A DNA stretch of 64,000 nucleotides. It comes from Candidatus Limnocylindrales bacterium. GTDB taxonomy: Bacteria; Moduliflexota; Moduliflexia; Moduliflexales; JAUQPW01. Below, piece by piece: positions 33,551-42,558 of the stretch (its first letter is position 1; each line of letters starts with the position of its first letter). The DNA lies in NCBI GenBank assembly GCA_035559535.1, contig DATMBG010000026.1, positions 62,001 through 126,000 of the forward strand, in the 5' to 3' direction. The notes under the pieces were generated by a model. That model saw only the letters and a list, made by a program, of their open reading frames with translations. It was not told where the DNA came from and searched no databases. The position numbers were made by a program, and so were the translations under genes.

Positions 33551-33619
33551 GGTAAAGCAGGCGAGACGTCTGCGCCCCTACACCCGACCGGGTAAAGCAG
33601 GCGAGACGTCTGCGCCCCT
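33551..33619. repeat. Tandem pair of GGCGAGACGTCTGCGCC repeats
   Basis: Two identical 29-base units beginning GGTAAAGCAGG and ending GCGCCCCT occupy 33551-33579 and 33591-33619, 40 bases apart start to start. The reverse complement begins AGGGGCGCA like the GGGGCGC family, so this is probably a sub-family with a different core (AGACGTCT). They fill the gap between the third Wzz gene and the fused enzyme gene. Confidence 0.8.
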
Positions 33620-33658
33620 GGAGAGAAGGAACCTCACGTAGAAAGGAAAATTCCTCTT

Positions 33659-34921
33659 CTAGACGGGATTTGATTGTCGTTCTGACTTTACCGCCGGAGT
33701 TACATATTCCAGGAGAAAAACCAGGATAACCAGACTTGCAAAAAACCCTATTGCACCTGCCAGGAGCAAATTTACTTTGCTATTTGAATTAACAGGACCT
33801 TTAGATACCACAACCGGATTTGCCATTTCCAGCTGTGACTTCCTGGTATTGACAAGGGTCTGGATTTGATCCCACTTTTCTTTGAGGGATTTAGAGTTTT
33901 CCTCCAAAGAATTGTAATGCCTGGTTATGTTCCATAGTTCAAGTTCTTCTTTGATCAATTCCTTTTGTAACTCCGCTATCTGCTTATCATTATCTTCTAA
34001 ATCCTTAACCAGGGCAAGCTTTCTAACCTTCAAACTCTCCAAATCTGCAAGGGTTTCAACCAGCTTCGGTTCCATGATAGCATGTAAAGGATTTATTTGT
34101 TCATCTTTTATTTGGAGGCTTAATAGGGTTGAGGCAGGTAAACCCGAAGTCTCTTTAACCGAATCTTGCAGTATTGGATCATTGGATAAGGATCTGGAAA
34201 GCCACAGAGTTTTCTTTTCTTCCCCTAATTTCTTGGTGAGGGTAGCTATTATAGCACTCTTTTCTTCTATGGTTCGGTTGGTTTCAAGAAGTCCCAGTTC
34301 GGTATTCTTCCGCTTTTGCATGAGGATCTCTTTTTTTAGCCTGGTAACCTCGACCATAGATTGGGCAGTTAATAATTCTTGCTCCACCTGAGCCAACTGA
34401 CGATTTATTTCTTCCATTTCATCCTTGATGGAATCCCTGTTCTTCATCGCTGTGGCAATTTCTTTTTCATTAGCTTCTTGATTCAGCTCTACAGCCGAAA
34501 TCGCTACGGCATGGGCTATATTACCGACTTTTTCAGGATCTGTGTGGTCCACTATAATATCTATGCGATTCATTTTTGGAATAGGTTCAACGGATATTAT
34601 CCGGGTCAAATTTTCCAGGCCTATTTGGTAGGGGGGCTTATCTAATTGAAGCCTTTCCAGGACCCTGGCCATTACCGCTTGACTCTTGATGGCCTCAGCA
34701 TAGCTTTTATCTGGATTGGAGATGAACAATGAGATTGTAGCCCGATACACCTTAGGGGTCACCAGATTTAGAATGACCGCGATTATCACGAAAAGAATAG
34801 TTCCTCCCAGGATAAAGCTTTTCCACTTCCATAGTACTTTTAAATACTCCATCAAATCCCTTTCGTCTTTATCTTCTGACCTCGCTCTTCCTACTATAGA
34901 TTTTTCACTTACCTCGGCCAT
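33659..34921 (-). CDS. Wzz/GumC-type chain-length determinant protein (paralogue 1)
   Basis: 420 residues. The first membrane segment is near residues 36-54 ([19 protein letters not shown]), followed by the Wzz fold strand [17 protein letters not shown] long helical, coiled-coil-rich periplasmic region (about 130-350, rich in E/K/L heptads) follows. The second membrane segment near 387-408 ([20 protein letters not shown]) is preceded by the proline-containing stretch [15 protein letters not shown]. No tyrosine-kinase domain or Walker motifs follow. Its N-terminus ([10 protein letters not shown] ... [11 protein letters not shown]) is nearly the same as that of the paralogue at 57381-58688, and the one at 35058-36302 is more distant. 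It would set glycan chain length with a Wzy polymerase. A candidate promoter lies upstream at 35012-35044. Confidence 0.88.
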   Translation of the reverse strand: MAEVSEKSIVGRARSEDKDERDLMEYLKVLWKWKSFILGGTILFVIIAVILNLVTPKVYRATISLFISNPDKSYAEAIKSQAVMARVLERLQLDKPPYQIGLENLTRIISVEPIPKMNRIDIIVDHTDPEKVGNIAHAVAISAVELNQEANEKEIATAMKNRDSIKDEMEEINRQLAQVEQELLTAQSMVEVTRLKKEILMQKRKNTELGLLETNRTIEEKSAIIATLTKKLGEEKKTLWLSRSLSNDPILQDSVKETSGLPASTLLSLQIKDEQINPLHAIMEPKLVETLADLESLKVRKLALVKDLEDNDKQIAELQKELIKEELELWNITRHYNSLEENSKSLKEKWDQIQTLVNTRKSQLEMANPVVVSKGPVNSNSKVNLLLAGAIGFFASLVILVFLLEYVTPAVKSERQSNPV

Positions 34922-35011
34922 AATCCTGTTTTCTTAGAATTTTTGGTTGAATATTATAGAGTCAAAACTTATCCCATTTTGGGATTTTTCGATCGAAAAC
35001 AGAACCAGAAT

Positions 35012-35044
35012 AGTATAGCTAACAAGAATATAGAGCTTTGTCAA
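35012..35044 (-). promoter_or_regulatory. Possible promoter before Wzz paralogue 1
   Basis: Minus-strand TTGACA (35044-35039) and TATACT (35017-35012) are separated by 21 bases, longer than the usual 17. The same TTGACA-21-TATAGC arrangement precedes the paralogue at 57381-58688 (58796-58764). TTGACAAAGCTC is repeated at 60334-60323. The wide spacing makes the assignment tentative. Confidence 0.3.
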
Positions 35045-35057
35045 GAGTTTTATTCTA

Positions 35058-36302
35058 CTAGTGGCCTTTCTGATGAGATTTAATTGATTCTTTAGTTTTA
35101 GAACGTGAGATATGCTCCAGAGGAAAAGTAAGGATAATCAGAATCAGAAATCCTATTCCTACAATCCATACATTTCTTAGAATAGAATCCGATTTGAGAG
35201 GGTTTTTAGGTAGACTGGCTGAATTTACCACCTTTAAAATCTGATCCCTCTTAACAGCAACAACCTTGAGGGCGTCTTCCAGGTATTGCTGGGCACGTCG
35301 GCGAATTTCTTCAGCTTGCTGGAGAGCTTTCATTGCGTCTTTTAGCTTTACTTCATTTTGGATCAATTCTTTCTGTAAATTGGTTAATTGTTTCTCATTA
35401 ATTTCTATATCTCTGACCAGGGATAATTTTCTGGTCTTTAACCCTTCCAAATTAGAGATAGCCTCCACCAATTTAGGTTCCAAGTCCTTATATAAAGGAT
35501 TTATCTGCTCGTCTTTTATCTGAATTTCTGGAAAATCAGACGGTGAAAAAGTCAGAAATTCCTTTGTATTATCTTGTATTACGAAGTCTCTAGATAAAGA
35601 ACGGGAAAGTACAAGAATTTTCTTTTCCTGATTAAGTTTTTGGCTGAATACTTCTAAGTTGGTGTTTTGCTCTTCCAGCTTCCGATCTATCTCCAGGAAT
35701 TCTAACCTGATCCTTTTCTGTTCTTCCAGGAGCACTTCCTTTTTAAGTTTACTGACTTCAAGAATCTCCTGAGCGGTTAATAACTCCTCATTTGCTTTAG
35801 CTACCCTGGTCTCCCAATAATTCAGATCGGATTGGTGTCTTTCCAGATAAGTACCTATTTCGGCCTCGGTGAGTTCCTTATTTAATTCAACTACCGAAGC
35901 TGCTATAGCGTTTGCTATATCTCGGGCTTTTTCAGGATCCGTGTATTTAACCCTGATAGTGATAAGAGGAGTTCCCGGTAGGGGCTCAACAGATATCATT
36001 CCAATCAAAGTTTCCGGATTCAATAGGTGAGGAGGTTTATCCAATCCGAGTCTTTCTATAACCCTGGTAGCCACTGCTTGATCCTTAATCAGGCTCACCT
36101 TCGGGTCTTTGATTATCTCCTCAGAGTTTTTATTCAGATCTGTAGATAGTGAGACGGTAGCCTGATAAATTTTAGGTACTCTCAAATTCATGGTAAAGCT
36201 TACAACCATTGTGATAATTAAACAAAGAAAGGTTCCAGTTATAATTAAGCTTTTCCATTTCCAGGGTATTTTTAGAAGATCTCTGAAGTTAATCCTCAGC
36301 AT
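35058..36302 (-). CDS. Wzz/GumC-type chain-length determinant protein (paralogue 2)
   Basis: 414 residues. The first membrane segment is ITGTFLCLIITMVVSFTMNL (about 20-39), followed by VPKIYQATVSLSTDLNKN. The periplasmic part has long coiled coil, including an alanine/arginine-rich helix near 330-350 (ALQQAEEIRRRAQQYLEDAL). The second membrane segment is WIVGIGFLILIILTFPLEHI near 380-399, preceded by SLPKNPLKSDSI. No kinase domain is attached. Central motifs such as EEQ-x-T-x-LEVFSQKLNQEKKIL and LSRSLS are shared with the other two Wzz proteins, confirming common ancestry. The gene follows the acetyltransferase gene in transcription, 16 bases away, and probably serves block B. Confidence 0.87.
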   Translation of the reverse strand: MLRINFRDLLKIPWKWKSLIITGTFLCLIITMVVSFTMNLRVPKIYQATVSLSTDLNKNSEEIIKDPKVSLIKDQAVATRVIERLGLDKPPHLLNPETLIGMISVEPLPGTPLITIRVKYTDPEKARDIANAIAASVVELNKELTEAEIGTYLERHQSDLNYWETRVAKANEELLTAQEILEVSKLKKEVLLEEQKRIRLEFLEIDRKLEEQNTNLEVFSQKLNQEKKILVLSRSLSRDFVIQDNTKEFLTFSPSDFPEIQIKDEQINPLYKDLEPKLVEAISNLEGLKTRKLSLVRDIEINEKQLTNLQKELIQNEVKLKDAMKALQQAEEIRRRAQQYLEDALKVVAVKRDQILKVVNSASLPKNPLKSDSILRNVWIVGIGFLILIILTFPLEHISRSKTKESIKSHQKGH

Positions 36303-36318
36303 GATAAATTGATAAGCT

Positions 36319-36792
36319 TTACAAACTACGGATAATCCGTGCAGGGATACCTGCCACTATTACATTTGGGGGGACATCTTTGGTCACAACGCTACCTGCT
36401 CCCACTATGGCATTCTCACCTATAGTAATTCCGCACAAAATCGTTGAGCTTGTTCCAATGGAAGCACCTCTTTTTACCAGTGTAGGAATTACTTTCCAGT
36501 CTTTTTCGGTCTGAAGTTGGCCTTCAGGATTGGTAGAGCGTGGATATTTATCATTAATAAAAGAAACGTTATGCCCTATAAAGACATCATCCTCGATGAT
36601 GACACCTTCACAGATGAAGGTATGGCTGGAGACTTTGACATTCCGACCGATCTTTGCATTCTTTTGAATTTCCACAAAAGCTCCTATTTTTGAGTTGTCT
36701 CCGATTTCGCACCCGTAGAGGTTTACAAAAGCAAAGATTTTGACATTCTTTCCCAACTTTACATCTGGGGCTATGCGTTGATAGAGTTCCAT
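36319..36792 (-). CDS. wbpD: Left-handed beta-helix N-acetyltransferase (WbpD-like)
   Basis: 157 residues made almost entirely of hexapeptide repeats: IAPDVKLGKNVKIFAFVNLY, IGDNSKIGAFVEIQKNAKIG, a flat turn with HTFICEGVIIEDDVFIGHNV, then RGASIGTSSTILCGITIGEN and VGAGSVVTKDVPPNVIVAGI. It matches the UDP-2-acetamido-3-amino-2,3-dideoxy-glucuronate N-acetyltransferase group, with the usual catalytic Asn in the turn before the flattened loop (SFINDKYPR). It lacks the Cys-rich tail of the fused version at 31944-33545. The start codon overlaps the dehydrogenase stop by one base (TAATG), so the two are coupled. Confidence 0.9.
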   Translation of the reverse strand: MELYQRIAPDVKLGKNVKIFAFVNLYGCEIGDNSKIGAFVEIQKNAKIGRNVKVSSHTFICEGVIIEDDVFIGHNVSFINDKYPRSTNPEGQLQTEKDWKVIPTLVKRGASIGTSSTILCGITIGENAIVGAGSVVTKDVPPNVIVAGIPARIIRSL

Positions 36793-37799
36793 TAATTCTG
36801 TTTAAGCTCCACCATTCTCCCTTCTGAGCGCAGAGAGCGTTCGGCTGCTTCCAGAATGTTAACAACATTCAACCCTGCCCGCCCATCGGTAGTGGGGCGC
36901 TTTCCGGTTAAAACACATTCTACAAATTCTTGGGTTATAAAGCTTAGGGCTTCGGTTTGTTCAATTTTGGGGGCATACATGTCCCCGACTCGATATTGGA
37001 TCAGGGTATTGTACACGGCCTCTTCTCCTTTGATTTCCACACCCTTATCGTATACTTTCACCTTCTCACTGGGTTCTACATCATCATAGACGACCATGTG
37101 TTTGGTTCCGGCTAACAGAATTCTTCTTATCTTTACGGGGGATAGCCAGCTCACATGAAAGTGCGCTATAAGTTTATCGTTAAAGTGAACCGTCAAATAG
37201 GCCATGTCTTCCAGATCATTGAAATGATTCACGCCGACAGCCGAAACCGACACAGGCCGTTTATCAATGAGATAATCCATGATGGATATATCGTGGGGAG
37301 CCAGATCCCAGATCACATTGGTATCATGCTGGAATAATCCCAGATTCACCCGTACGGAGTCGAAATAGAGTATTTCCCCGACGTCTCCTCGATCTATGAT
37401 TTCTTTTATTTTCCTTATGGCACTGGTATAAACAAAGGTATGATCTACCATGAGGGTTAATCCTTTACTTTCAGCACGATCCAAAAGCTCGTAAGCCTCC
37501 GTACTTTTGGTTGTCATGGGCTTTTCCATGAAAAGATGTTTTCCAGCTTTAAGAACTTTCATACCTAGAGGATAATGGGTTGAGACCGGTGTCGCAATGG
37601 CAATAGCATCTATATCCTTTCGTTTCAAAAGGTCTTCAAAGACCGGTGTAACTTCAACGTTAGGAAATTTTTGTTTGATCCTTTGGAGATGTCTGGTTTG
37701 AATATCACAGCATACTACTCCCTGGATGTTCTCCACGGCCAAAAAATTTCGAACAAGATTTGGTCCCCAATAACCAAGCCCAACGACGCCTATTTTCAT
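36792..37799 (-). CDS. wbpB: Gfo/Idh/MocA sugar-nucleotide dehydrogenase (WbpB-like)
   Basis: 335 residues. The Rossmann start KIGVVGLGYWGPNLVRNFL is followed by IAIATPVSTHYPLGMKVLKA, the catalytic-site motif HLFMEKPMTTK and VIWDLAPHDISIMDYLID, all typical of WlbA/WbpB dehydrogenases that oxidise C3 of UDP-GlcNAcA with NAD. It pairs with the acetyltransferase encoded next. Together they are the unfused equivalents of the protein at 31944-33545. No aminotransferase is adjacent, so the single one at 30714-31847 must serve both sets, or these enzymes act in another pathway. Confidence 0.9.
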   Translation of the reverse strand: MKIGVVGLGYWGPNLVRNFLAVENIQGVVCCDIQTRHLQRIKQKFPNVEVTPVFEDLLKRKDIDAIAIATPVSTHYPLGMKVLKAGKHLFMEKPMTTKSTEAYELLDRAESKGLTLMVDHTFVYTSAIRKIKEIIDRGDVGEILYFDSVRVNLGLFQHDTNVIWDLAPHDISIMDYLIDKRPVSVSAVGVNHFNDLEDMAYLTVHFNDKLIAHFHVSWLSPVKIRRILLAGTKHMVVYDDVEPSEKVKVYDKGVEIKGEEAVYNTLIQYRVGDMYAPKIEQTEALSFITQEFVECVLTGKRPTTDGRAGLNVVNILEAAERSLRSEGRMVELKQN

Positions 37800-37820
37800 C
37801 TTTATCTCCTCGAAAATGGT

Positions 37821-39299
37821 TTATTTTCCCCCTCTCCCAAAGATCATGACCGGGATTGTCTTAAGGATAAGTTGTAAATCTAAAAGCCACCAAGCATTAT
37901 GGATATAAAAAAGGTCAAGAATCACCATGTCCTCGAATCCTACACGACTTCGCCCGCTCACCTGCCAGACTCCTGTACAGCCGGGGGTGACGCTAAGACG
38001 TTTTTTATGCCAGTCCTCATAACGCTCCCATTCATAGGGAAGACAGGGACGAGGGCCCACTAGGCTCATGTCACCCTTAAGAACGTTAATAAGCTGGGGC
38101 AGTTCATCGAGACTTGTTTTGCGAATGAATCTTCCAACACGGGTAATCCTGGACTCATCGATAATTTTTGTCAATTTCTGATGAGGATTATAGTTTTTCT
38201 TTTCACGGATGAAGATCTCATATCTTTGCTTTCGAGTCTCATCCTTATCACTCCCCAAGTACATAGAGCGGAACTTATAAAACTGGAATGGCTTCCCATT
38301 TTTTCCAATCCGGGTCTGCTTAAATAAGATAGGGCCCCGTGAATCAATCTTAATGGCGATAGCAATTATAACTAAAACAGGCGCCAAAAGTAGTAAAGCC
38401 AAACTTGTAAAAAATAAATCGAATACCCGCTTGGAAATCCGCTGTAAGGTATTCGGCGTAGAGTTACTGACGGCAACCACGGGCACATTTCCGTAGCGTT
38501 CTATAGGGATAAGAGTTGGAATAATCTCGTAGAGAGGAGAGGCAATCTTGATCAAGGCACGGGTTTTTAAACATACTCCGATAACCTCCAGGAGACGGAT
38601 GTGGGAGACATTGTCTAAACACACCAGGATCTCATTGATACGGTGTTCGTCAACGATATAGGGGGTATCGGAAACTTTCCCAAGTACTTTAAGACCTTTG
38701 AAGATGGTCGAACCAACAGGTTTCTTATCATCAAGAAAGCCGATTACCTGTAAGCCATAAGGGTTATTGGAACGAAGATTGGCTGCAACCGATTTTCCCG
38801 TCCTCCCAGCTCCGATGATCAAAAGTGATCGATGATAAAGGTGGTTCTTCGTAAGAAACAAAAATAGATTTCGAAAAAGAAAAACTCTAAAAAAAAGCAA
38901 TAATCCAAAACTTATGAGGGCAAAATAGAGAATTATGAGTCGACTATCCACAATAAGGCGATCTACAATGTGGAAGATTCCCTCCATTCGAGACTCTGTG
39001 AAGAAGGACAGTAGAGCAAAACCCACTGCAGCCTGGAAGAGCGCCCGGCTAATCCCGATTACCTGATCTGAAACAGTAAGAAATACATTTATTCTATAAA
39101 GACAGTGATGTTGGAAAATTAAAATAATCCCTAAAGCATACACCAAGAAGAATAAAACCTCAGGGGTTATGAAAGGAAAATAGAGCGGAAATATATCCAT
39201 TTTTGGACTGTGAAACTTTAGCGCTACAGTAAACGCTATGTTGATCAATATCCAGTCCAGCAGTGCAAGAATATATTTATAAGGTGGATATCGTTTCAT
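37821..39299 (-). CDS. Undecaprenyl-phosphate sugar phosphotransferase (initiating transferase 2)
   Basis: 492 residues. Membrane helices within the first 135 residues, a nucleotide-binding-like domain with [19 protein letters not shown] (about 160-178) and [10 protein letters not shown], then the fifth membrane segment after [22 protein letters not shown] (about 280-301, given as a region). The catalytic domain has [40 protein letters not shown] with the Asp-Glu pair, and [17 protein letters not shown], which resembles WcaJ/WbaP enzymes. It would prime undecaprenyl phosphate for block B. It differs clearly from the paralogue at 10137-11567 and carries extra residues between the [10 protein letters not shown] region and the [10 protein letters not shown] motif. 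Confidence 0.92.
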   Translation of the reverse strand: MKRYPPYKYILALLDWILINIAFTVALKFHSPKMDIFPLYFPFITPEVLFFLVYALGIILIFQHHCLYRINVFLTVSDQVIGISRALFQAAVGFALLSFFTESRMEGIFHIVDRLIVDSRLIILYFALISFGLLLFFRVFLFRNLFLFLTKNHLYHRSLLIIGAGRTGKSVAANLRSNNPYGLQVIGFLDDKKPVGSTIFKGLKVLGKVSDTPYIVDEHRINEILVCLDNVSHIRLLEVIGVCLKTRALIKIASPLYEIIPTLIPIERYGNVPVVAVSNSTPNTLQRISKRVFDLFFTSLALLLLAPVLVIIAIAIKIDSRGPILFKQTRIGKNGKPFQFYKFRSMYLGSDKDETRKQRYEIFIREKKNYNPHQKLTKIIDESRITRVGRFIRKTSLDELPQLINVLKGDMSLVGPRPCLPYEWERYEDWHKKRLSVTPGCTGVWQVSGRSRVGFEDMVILDLFYIHNAWWLLDLQLILKTIPVMIFGRGGK

Positions 39300-39405
39300 A
39301 AACCTAAGAATTCCTTCCTAGAGCAGGGATCTCCGTTAAACTGAAGCTTTGATTAGCCCGAGAATATAGGAAACCAAATGGGAGCATAGAAAATAAAAGA
39401 AATTT

Positions 39406-40578
39406 TTATTGACAGATTAAGGAGTTAATTAGCTTGATATATCTTGCCCTCATAATCTCCCACTTGTAAGCTTGATATCTATTAAAGGCGTTTTCCGTAA
39501 ACTTACGAACTTCTGAGGGGTAGCGATAAACAAAAACTATTTTTTCAGCCAACTGGTCAGCGTCATCAGAATCAAAATAAATTACGCAATCCTCGGGGAA
39601 GTAATATAAATAGGTTTTTAATTTCGTTGCGATTACCGGAATTTTAAGATAAATCATTTCCGTTAATTTAAGGGAATAGTATAAATCGGAATAAATATCC
39701 TTTTTGGGCGGCAGAATGCAAACCGATGCGGTAGAGAGTCTTTCCATCATTTCCTTAAATCTCAGTCTTCCCTGATATCGAACATTATGAATAGCTAACT
39801 TGTTTGCCAGGTTTAATATATTCTCCAGGTCTGGACCGTCCCCATATAAATGGAATTCTATTTTAGAATAAATCTCTGGATATTTCCTCTTAATTATTTC
39901 TAAAGCTTTTACAATCAATGAAAGATTTAAATTAAAATTTATAGTCCCATTGTAAACAATATTAAATTTATCTGTTTTTTCTCTCTGAATTAGAGGTAAC
40001 TCGGAGGGATCCACTCCATTCATGACAACGGTAATATTTTTTTTTATCTTGACTCTGTTTTCTAATATCCCTCGGGCAAGATCATGAAAAACTATCACTT
40101 CATCCGCAAATCCAAAAGATGCCTTCTCTTGAAAATACAAGATCTTCATGATAAAAGAGTTCTGAGTGGAGGGTTTGTGCTGACACATGAATTCGGGAAA
40201 TAGTTCATGGAAATCTAAGATGATTTTTGAGCCTAGAATTTTAGGGATCCAGCAAGTAAATACCAAAAAATCTGGTAGAGTATGCACATGGAATAATCTT
40301 ATCCGATGTCGAAGGCAAAGATAAGAAACAATCAAAAAACTAAAAACCTCAAAAAGAAAATACTCCCAGAGTCTTCTCATAAAGGAAGATCTTTTCTTCC
40401 TTAAGGGAACCCGATAAATATTAATATTCCCATTATGTTCTAAAATTTTTTTGGAATCCCCCTTAATACAGACAATAAAAACTTTAAATTCATGGGCTAA
40501 CAGCGTATTGGTGTATCTTCGAATTCTGGAGTCTTTTGGAAATTCATCAAAGAATACATGACAAAGTTTCTTCTCCAT
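39406..40578 (-). CDS. GT4 family glycosyltransferase
   Basis: 390 residues of A/T-richer coding sequence than its neighbours, suggesting a different origin. The N-terminus CHVFFDEFPKDSRIRRYTNT has the D-x-R-I-R-R motif of this GT4 subgroup. LFHVHTLPDFLVFTCWIPKI, IILDFHELFPEFMCQHKPST and VVMNGVDPSELP follow. The donor domain has FNIVYNGTINFNLNLSLIVK, LYGDGPDLENILNLA and SDLYYSLKLTEMIYLKIPVI, in which only the second acid of E-x7-E is clear. The role is sugar addition in the block B repeat unit, with unknown specificity. 106 bases without recognisable features separate it from the initiating transferase. Confidence 0.87.
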   Translation of the reverse strand: MEKKLCHVFFDEFPKDSRIRRYTNTLLAHEFKVFIVCIKGDSKKILEHNGNINIYRVPLRKKRSSFMRRLWEYFLFEVFSFLIVSYLCLRHRIRLFHVHTLPDFLVFTCWIPKILGSKIILDFHELFPEFMCQHKPSTQNSFIMKILYFQEKASFGFADEVIVFHDLARGILENRVKIKKNITVVMNGVDPSELPLIQREKTDKFNIVYNGTINFNLNLSLIVKALEIIKRKYPEIYSKIEFHLYGDGPDLENILNLANKLAIHNVRYQGRLRFKEMMERLSTASVCILPPKKDIYSDLYYSLKLTEMIYLKIPVIATKLKTYLYYFPEDCVIYFDSDDADQLAEKIVFVYRYPSEVRKFTENAFNRYQAYKWEIMRARYIKLINSLICQ

Positions 40579-40621
40579 GATAAAATCAACCTTATCTTTT
40601 CCCTTTTTTGAAATAAAATTC

Positions 40622-42550
40622 TTATGACAGGTTATTCGACTTTTTTACAGGAACCATTTCCTCGAAATCTAAAATTCGATTTTCGAAAAACACCTTATGC
40701 CATAATTCGAAAGACAAAAGGGCAAAAATCTGACGTTGGTAATTTTGTTTACGACTTTGATGTAGGTCAATAAGTCGATTAATATATGCCATATTAAAGT
40801 AGTTCCTGCAAGTTGAATCCTTACTATTAAATATTTTTTTTGCAGTTATGGCTAGATTATTTTGTAACCATAAATCCATAGGCGTTGCAAATCCTTGTTT
40901 TTTTCGGAGGATGATTTCCTGGGGAAGCCATTTTTTAACGGCCATTTTATGAAGGTATTTATGAACTTTTCCCTTTAACTTTAAGGTGGAGGGCAGAGAT
41001 TCTAGAAACTTAACCAGCTCTATATCTAAAAAAGGAACACGCATCTCTAAAGAATTTGCCATAGACATTTTGTCCCCCAACAAAAGCAAGTTATCGGCTA
41101 AAGACATGCGGGTATCGATATATAAAATCTTCGCAAGAGAATCTTTAAGATGAAAAGTTTGTTGGTACCAGCGTTCGACTAATCCCAGATCTACATTGAT
41201 TACTCTCTTCTTGATCTCTTCGTTGAATAATCGGGCTTTTTGAGTAGGGGTAAAGATGGTATAAATCGCTAAGAACCTTTCTAATTCATTTTCAAACTGA
41301 CAGGCAAACGCTGCACGCTTCAGGCGTTCATTGCGTGGGAGTACTTGAACCAGGGTTAGGAGGGGAAGTAAACGTAAGAATCGGGCATATTTACTCAGGT
41401 AGTATTCTCCAAAATACCTTGCATACCCTGCTAATAGTTCATCGGCACCTTGACCAGCCAATGCCACCTTTAAATGGGTTGCTGCAAGTTTAGAAACATA
41501 ATATAAAGCTGTGGTTGACGTCACAGCGAAAGGCTCCTCCAGGTAATAAAAGGAGCGAGGAAAAAAATTTAAATATTCCTTTTGTGATAAACAGATCTCA
41601 TAGTGTTCAGAATTGATCAATTCTGCTGTACGTCGGGCTTTATGCAGTTCATTGTAATCCCCTTTACCTTCAAATCCAATGGTAAAAGTCTTTATTCTGC
41701 CAGAAGCCTCTTTTTGCATGAGATACCCTACCACAGCCGAATCAATACCACCACTTAATAGCAAACCCACAGGTACATCGCTTATCATCTGACGTCTGAT
41801 TGCATTTTCGAGCAATCTTTGGTATTCCAGAATTGCCTCTGCTTCAGAGATCTTCGGGTGGGGAATAGGTATATAATCCCAATAAGATTTCAGTTCCAGG
41901 TTCCCTCGAAAATCTAGTTTCAAATAGTGTCCAGGACTCAATTTTTTGATATTTTTGAAAAGCGTCTGGGGGGAAGGATTATATCGAAAGGTAAGAAAGC
42001 TATGGAGGGCTTCATAATCCAGTTCTTTTTCTATGGAAGGGTCCTGAAAAATAGCTTTTATTTCAGATCCGAACAGCAGTTTTCCGTTGTTTATGGTGTA
42101 ATAAACTGGTTTTACCCCAAAGTGGTCTCTGGCCAATATGAGAACATGTTTTTGTTGGTCGTAAATTGCAAAGGCAAAGATTCCATTCAAGCGTGCAAAA
42201 GCGGTTTCACCATATTCTTTATATAGGTAGATGATAGCCTCGGTATCTGATTTTGTCTGGAATATATGGCCTCTCTGCTCTAATTCTTTCCTCAATTCAC
42301 GGAAATTATAGATTTCTCCGTTGAACACTATCCAAATTCTACCTTCTTGATCGGACATGGGTTGTTTACCTGTTGCCAGGTCAATGATACTCAGTCGTCT
42401 GTGGCCAAGCCCCACCTTTTGGGTTTCATCGATAAAGAAGCCTTCATCATCAGGCCCCCTATGGGTCATGCAATCACACATCCGGGTCAGCAATTCCCGA
42501 TTAAGGGTCTGAGCCCAATTAAAGATGAATACCCCTGCAATACCACACAT
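40622..42550 (-). CDS. AsnB-type glutamine-dependent amidotransferase 3
   Basis: 642 residues starting MCGIAGVFIF with the exposed Cys nucleophile. The glutaminase domain contains MTHRGPDDEGF, LGHRRLSIIDLATGKQPM and VFNGEIYNFRELRKELEQRG. The synthetase domain has LLLSGGIDSAVVGYL, AGQGADELLAGYARYF and LLLGDKMSMANSLEMRVPFL. All catalytic hallmarks look intact. It is located between two GT4 genes, nine bases from the upstream GT4. The same reasoning as for the other three copies favours a uronamide-forming role in repeat-unit synthesis, though a housekeeping asparagine synthase cannot be excluded for any single copy. Confidence 0.92.
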   Translation of the reverse strand: MCGIAGVFIFNWAQTLNRELLTRMCDCMTHRGPDDEGFFIDETQKVGLGHRRLSIIDLATGKQPMSDQEGRIWIVFNGEIYNFRELRKELEQRGHIFQTKSDTEAIIYLYKEYGETAFARLNGIFAFAIYDQQKHVLILARDHFGVKPVYYTINNGKLLFGSEIKAIFQDPSIEKELDYEALHSFLTFRYNPSPQTLFKNIKKLSPGHYLKLDFRGNLELKSYWDYIPIPHPKISEAEAILEYQRLLENAIRRQMISDVPVGLLLSGGIDSAVVGYLMQKEASGRIKTFTIGFEGKGDYNELHKARRTAELINSEHYEICLSQKEYLNFFPRSFYYLEEPFAVTSTTALYYVSKLAATHLKVALAGQGADELLAGYARYFGEYYLSKYARFLRLLPLLTLVQVLPRNERLKRAAFACQFENELERFLAIYTIFTPTQKARLFNEEIKKRVINVDLGLVERWYQQTFHLKDSLAKILYIDTRMSLADNLLLLGDKMSMANSLEMRVPFLDIELVKFLESLPSTLKLKGKVHKYLHKMAVKKWLPQEIILRKKQGFATPMDLWLQNNLAITAKKIFNSKDSTCRNYFNMAYINRLIDLHQSRKQNYQRQIFALLSFELWHKVFFENRILDFEEMVPVKKSNNLS

Positions 42551-42558
42551 AGTTGAGG

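Noticed and set aside
33551-33619. Possible CRISPR array from the repeated 29-base unit
   Set aside because: Only two units with an 11-base spacer, palindromic cores, and no cas genes; it is a dispersed repeat pair.
33659-36302. The Wzz proteins as BY-kinase (Wzc/CpsD) fusions
   Set aside because: No Walker A/B motifs and no tyrosine-rich tail follow the second membrane segment in any of the three.
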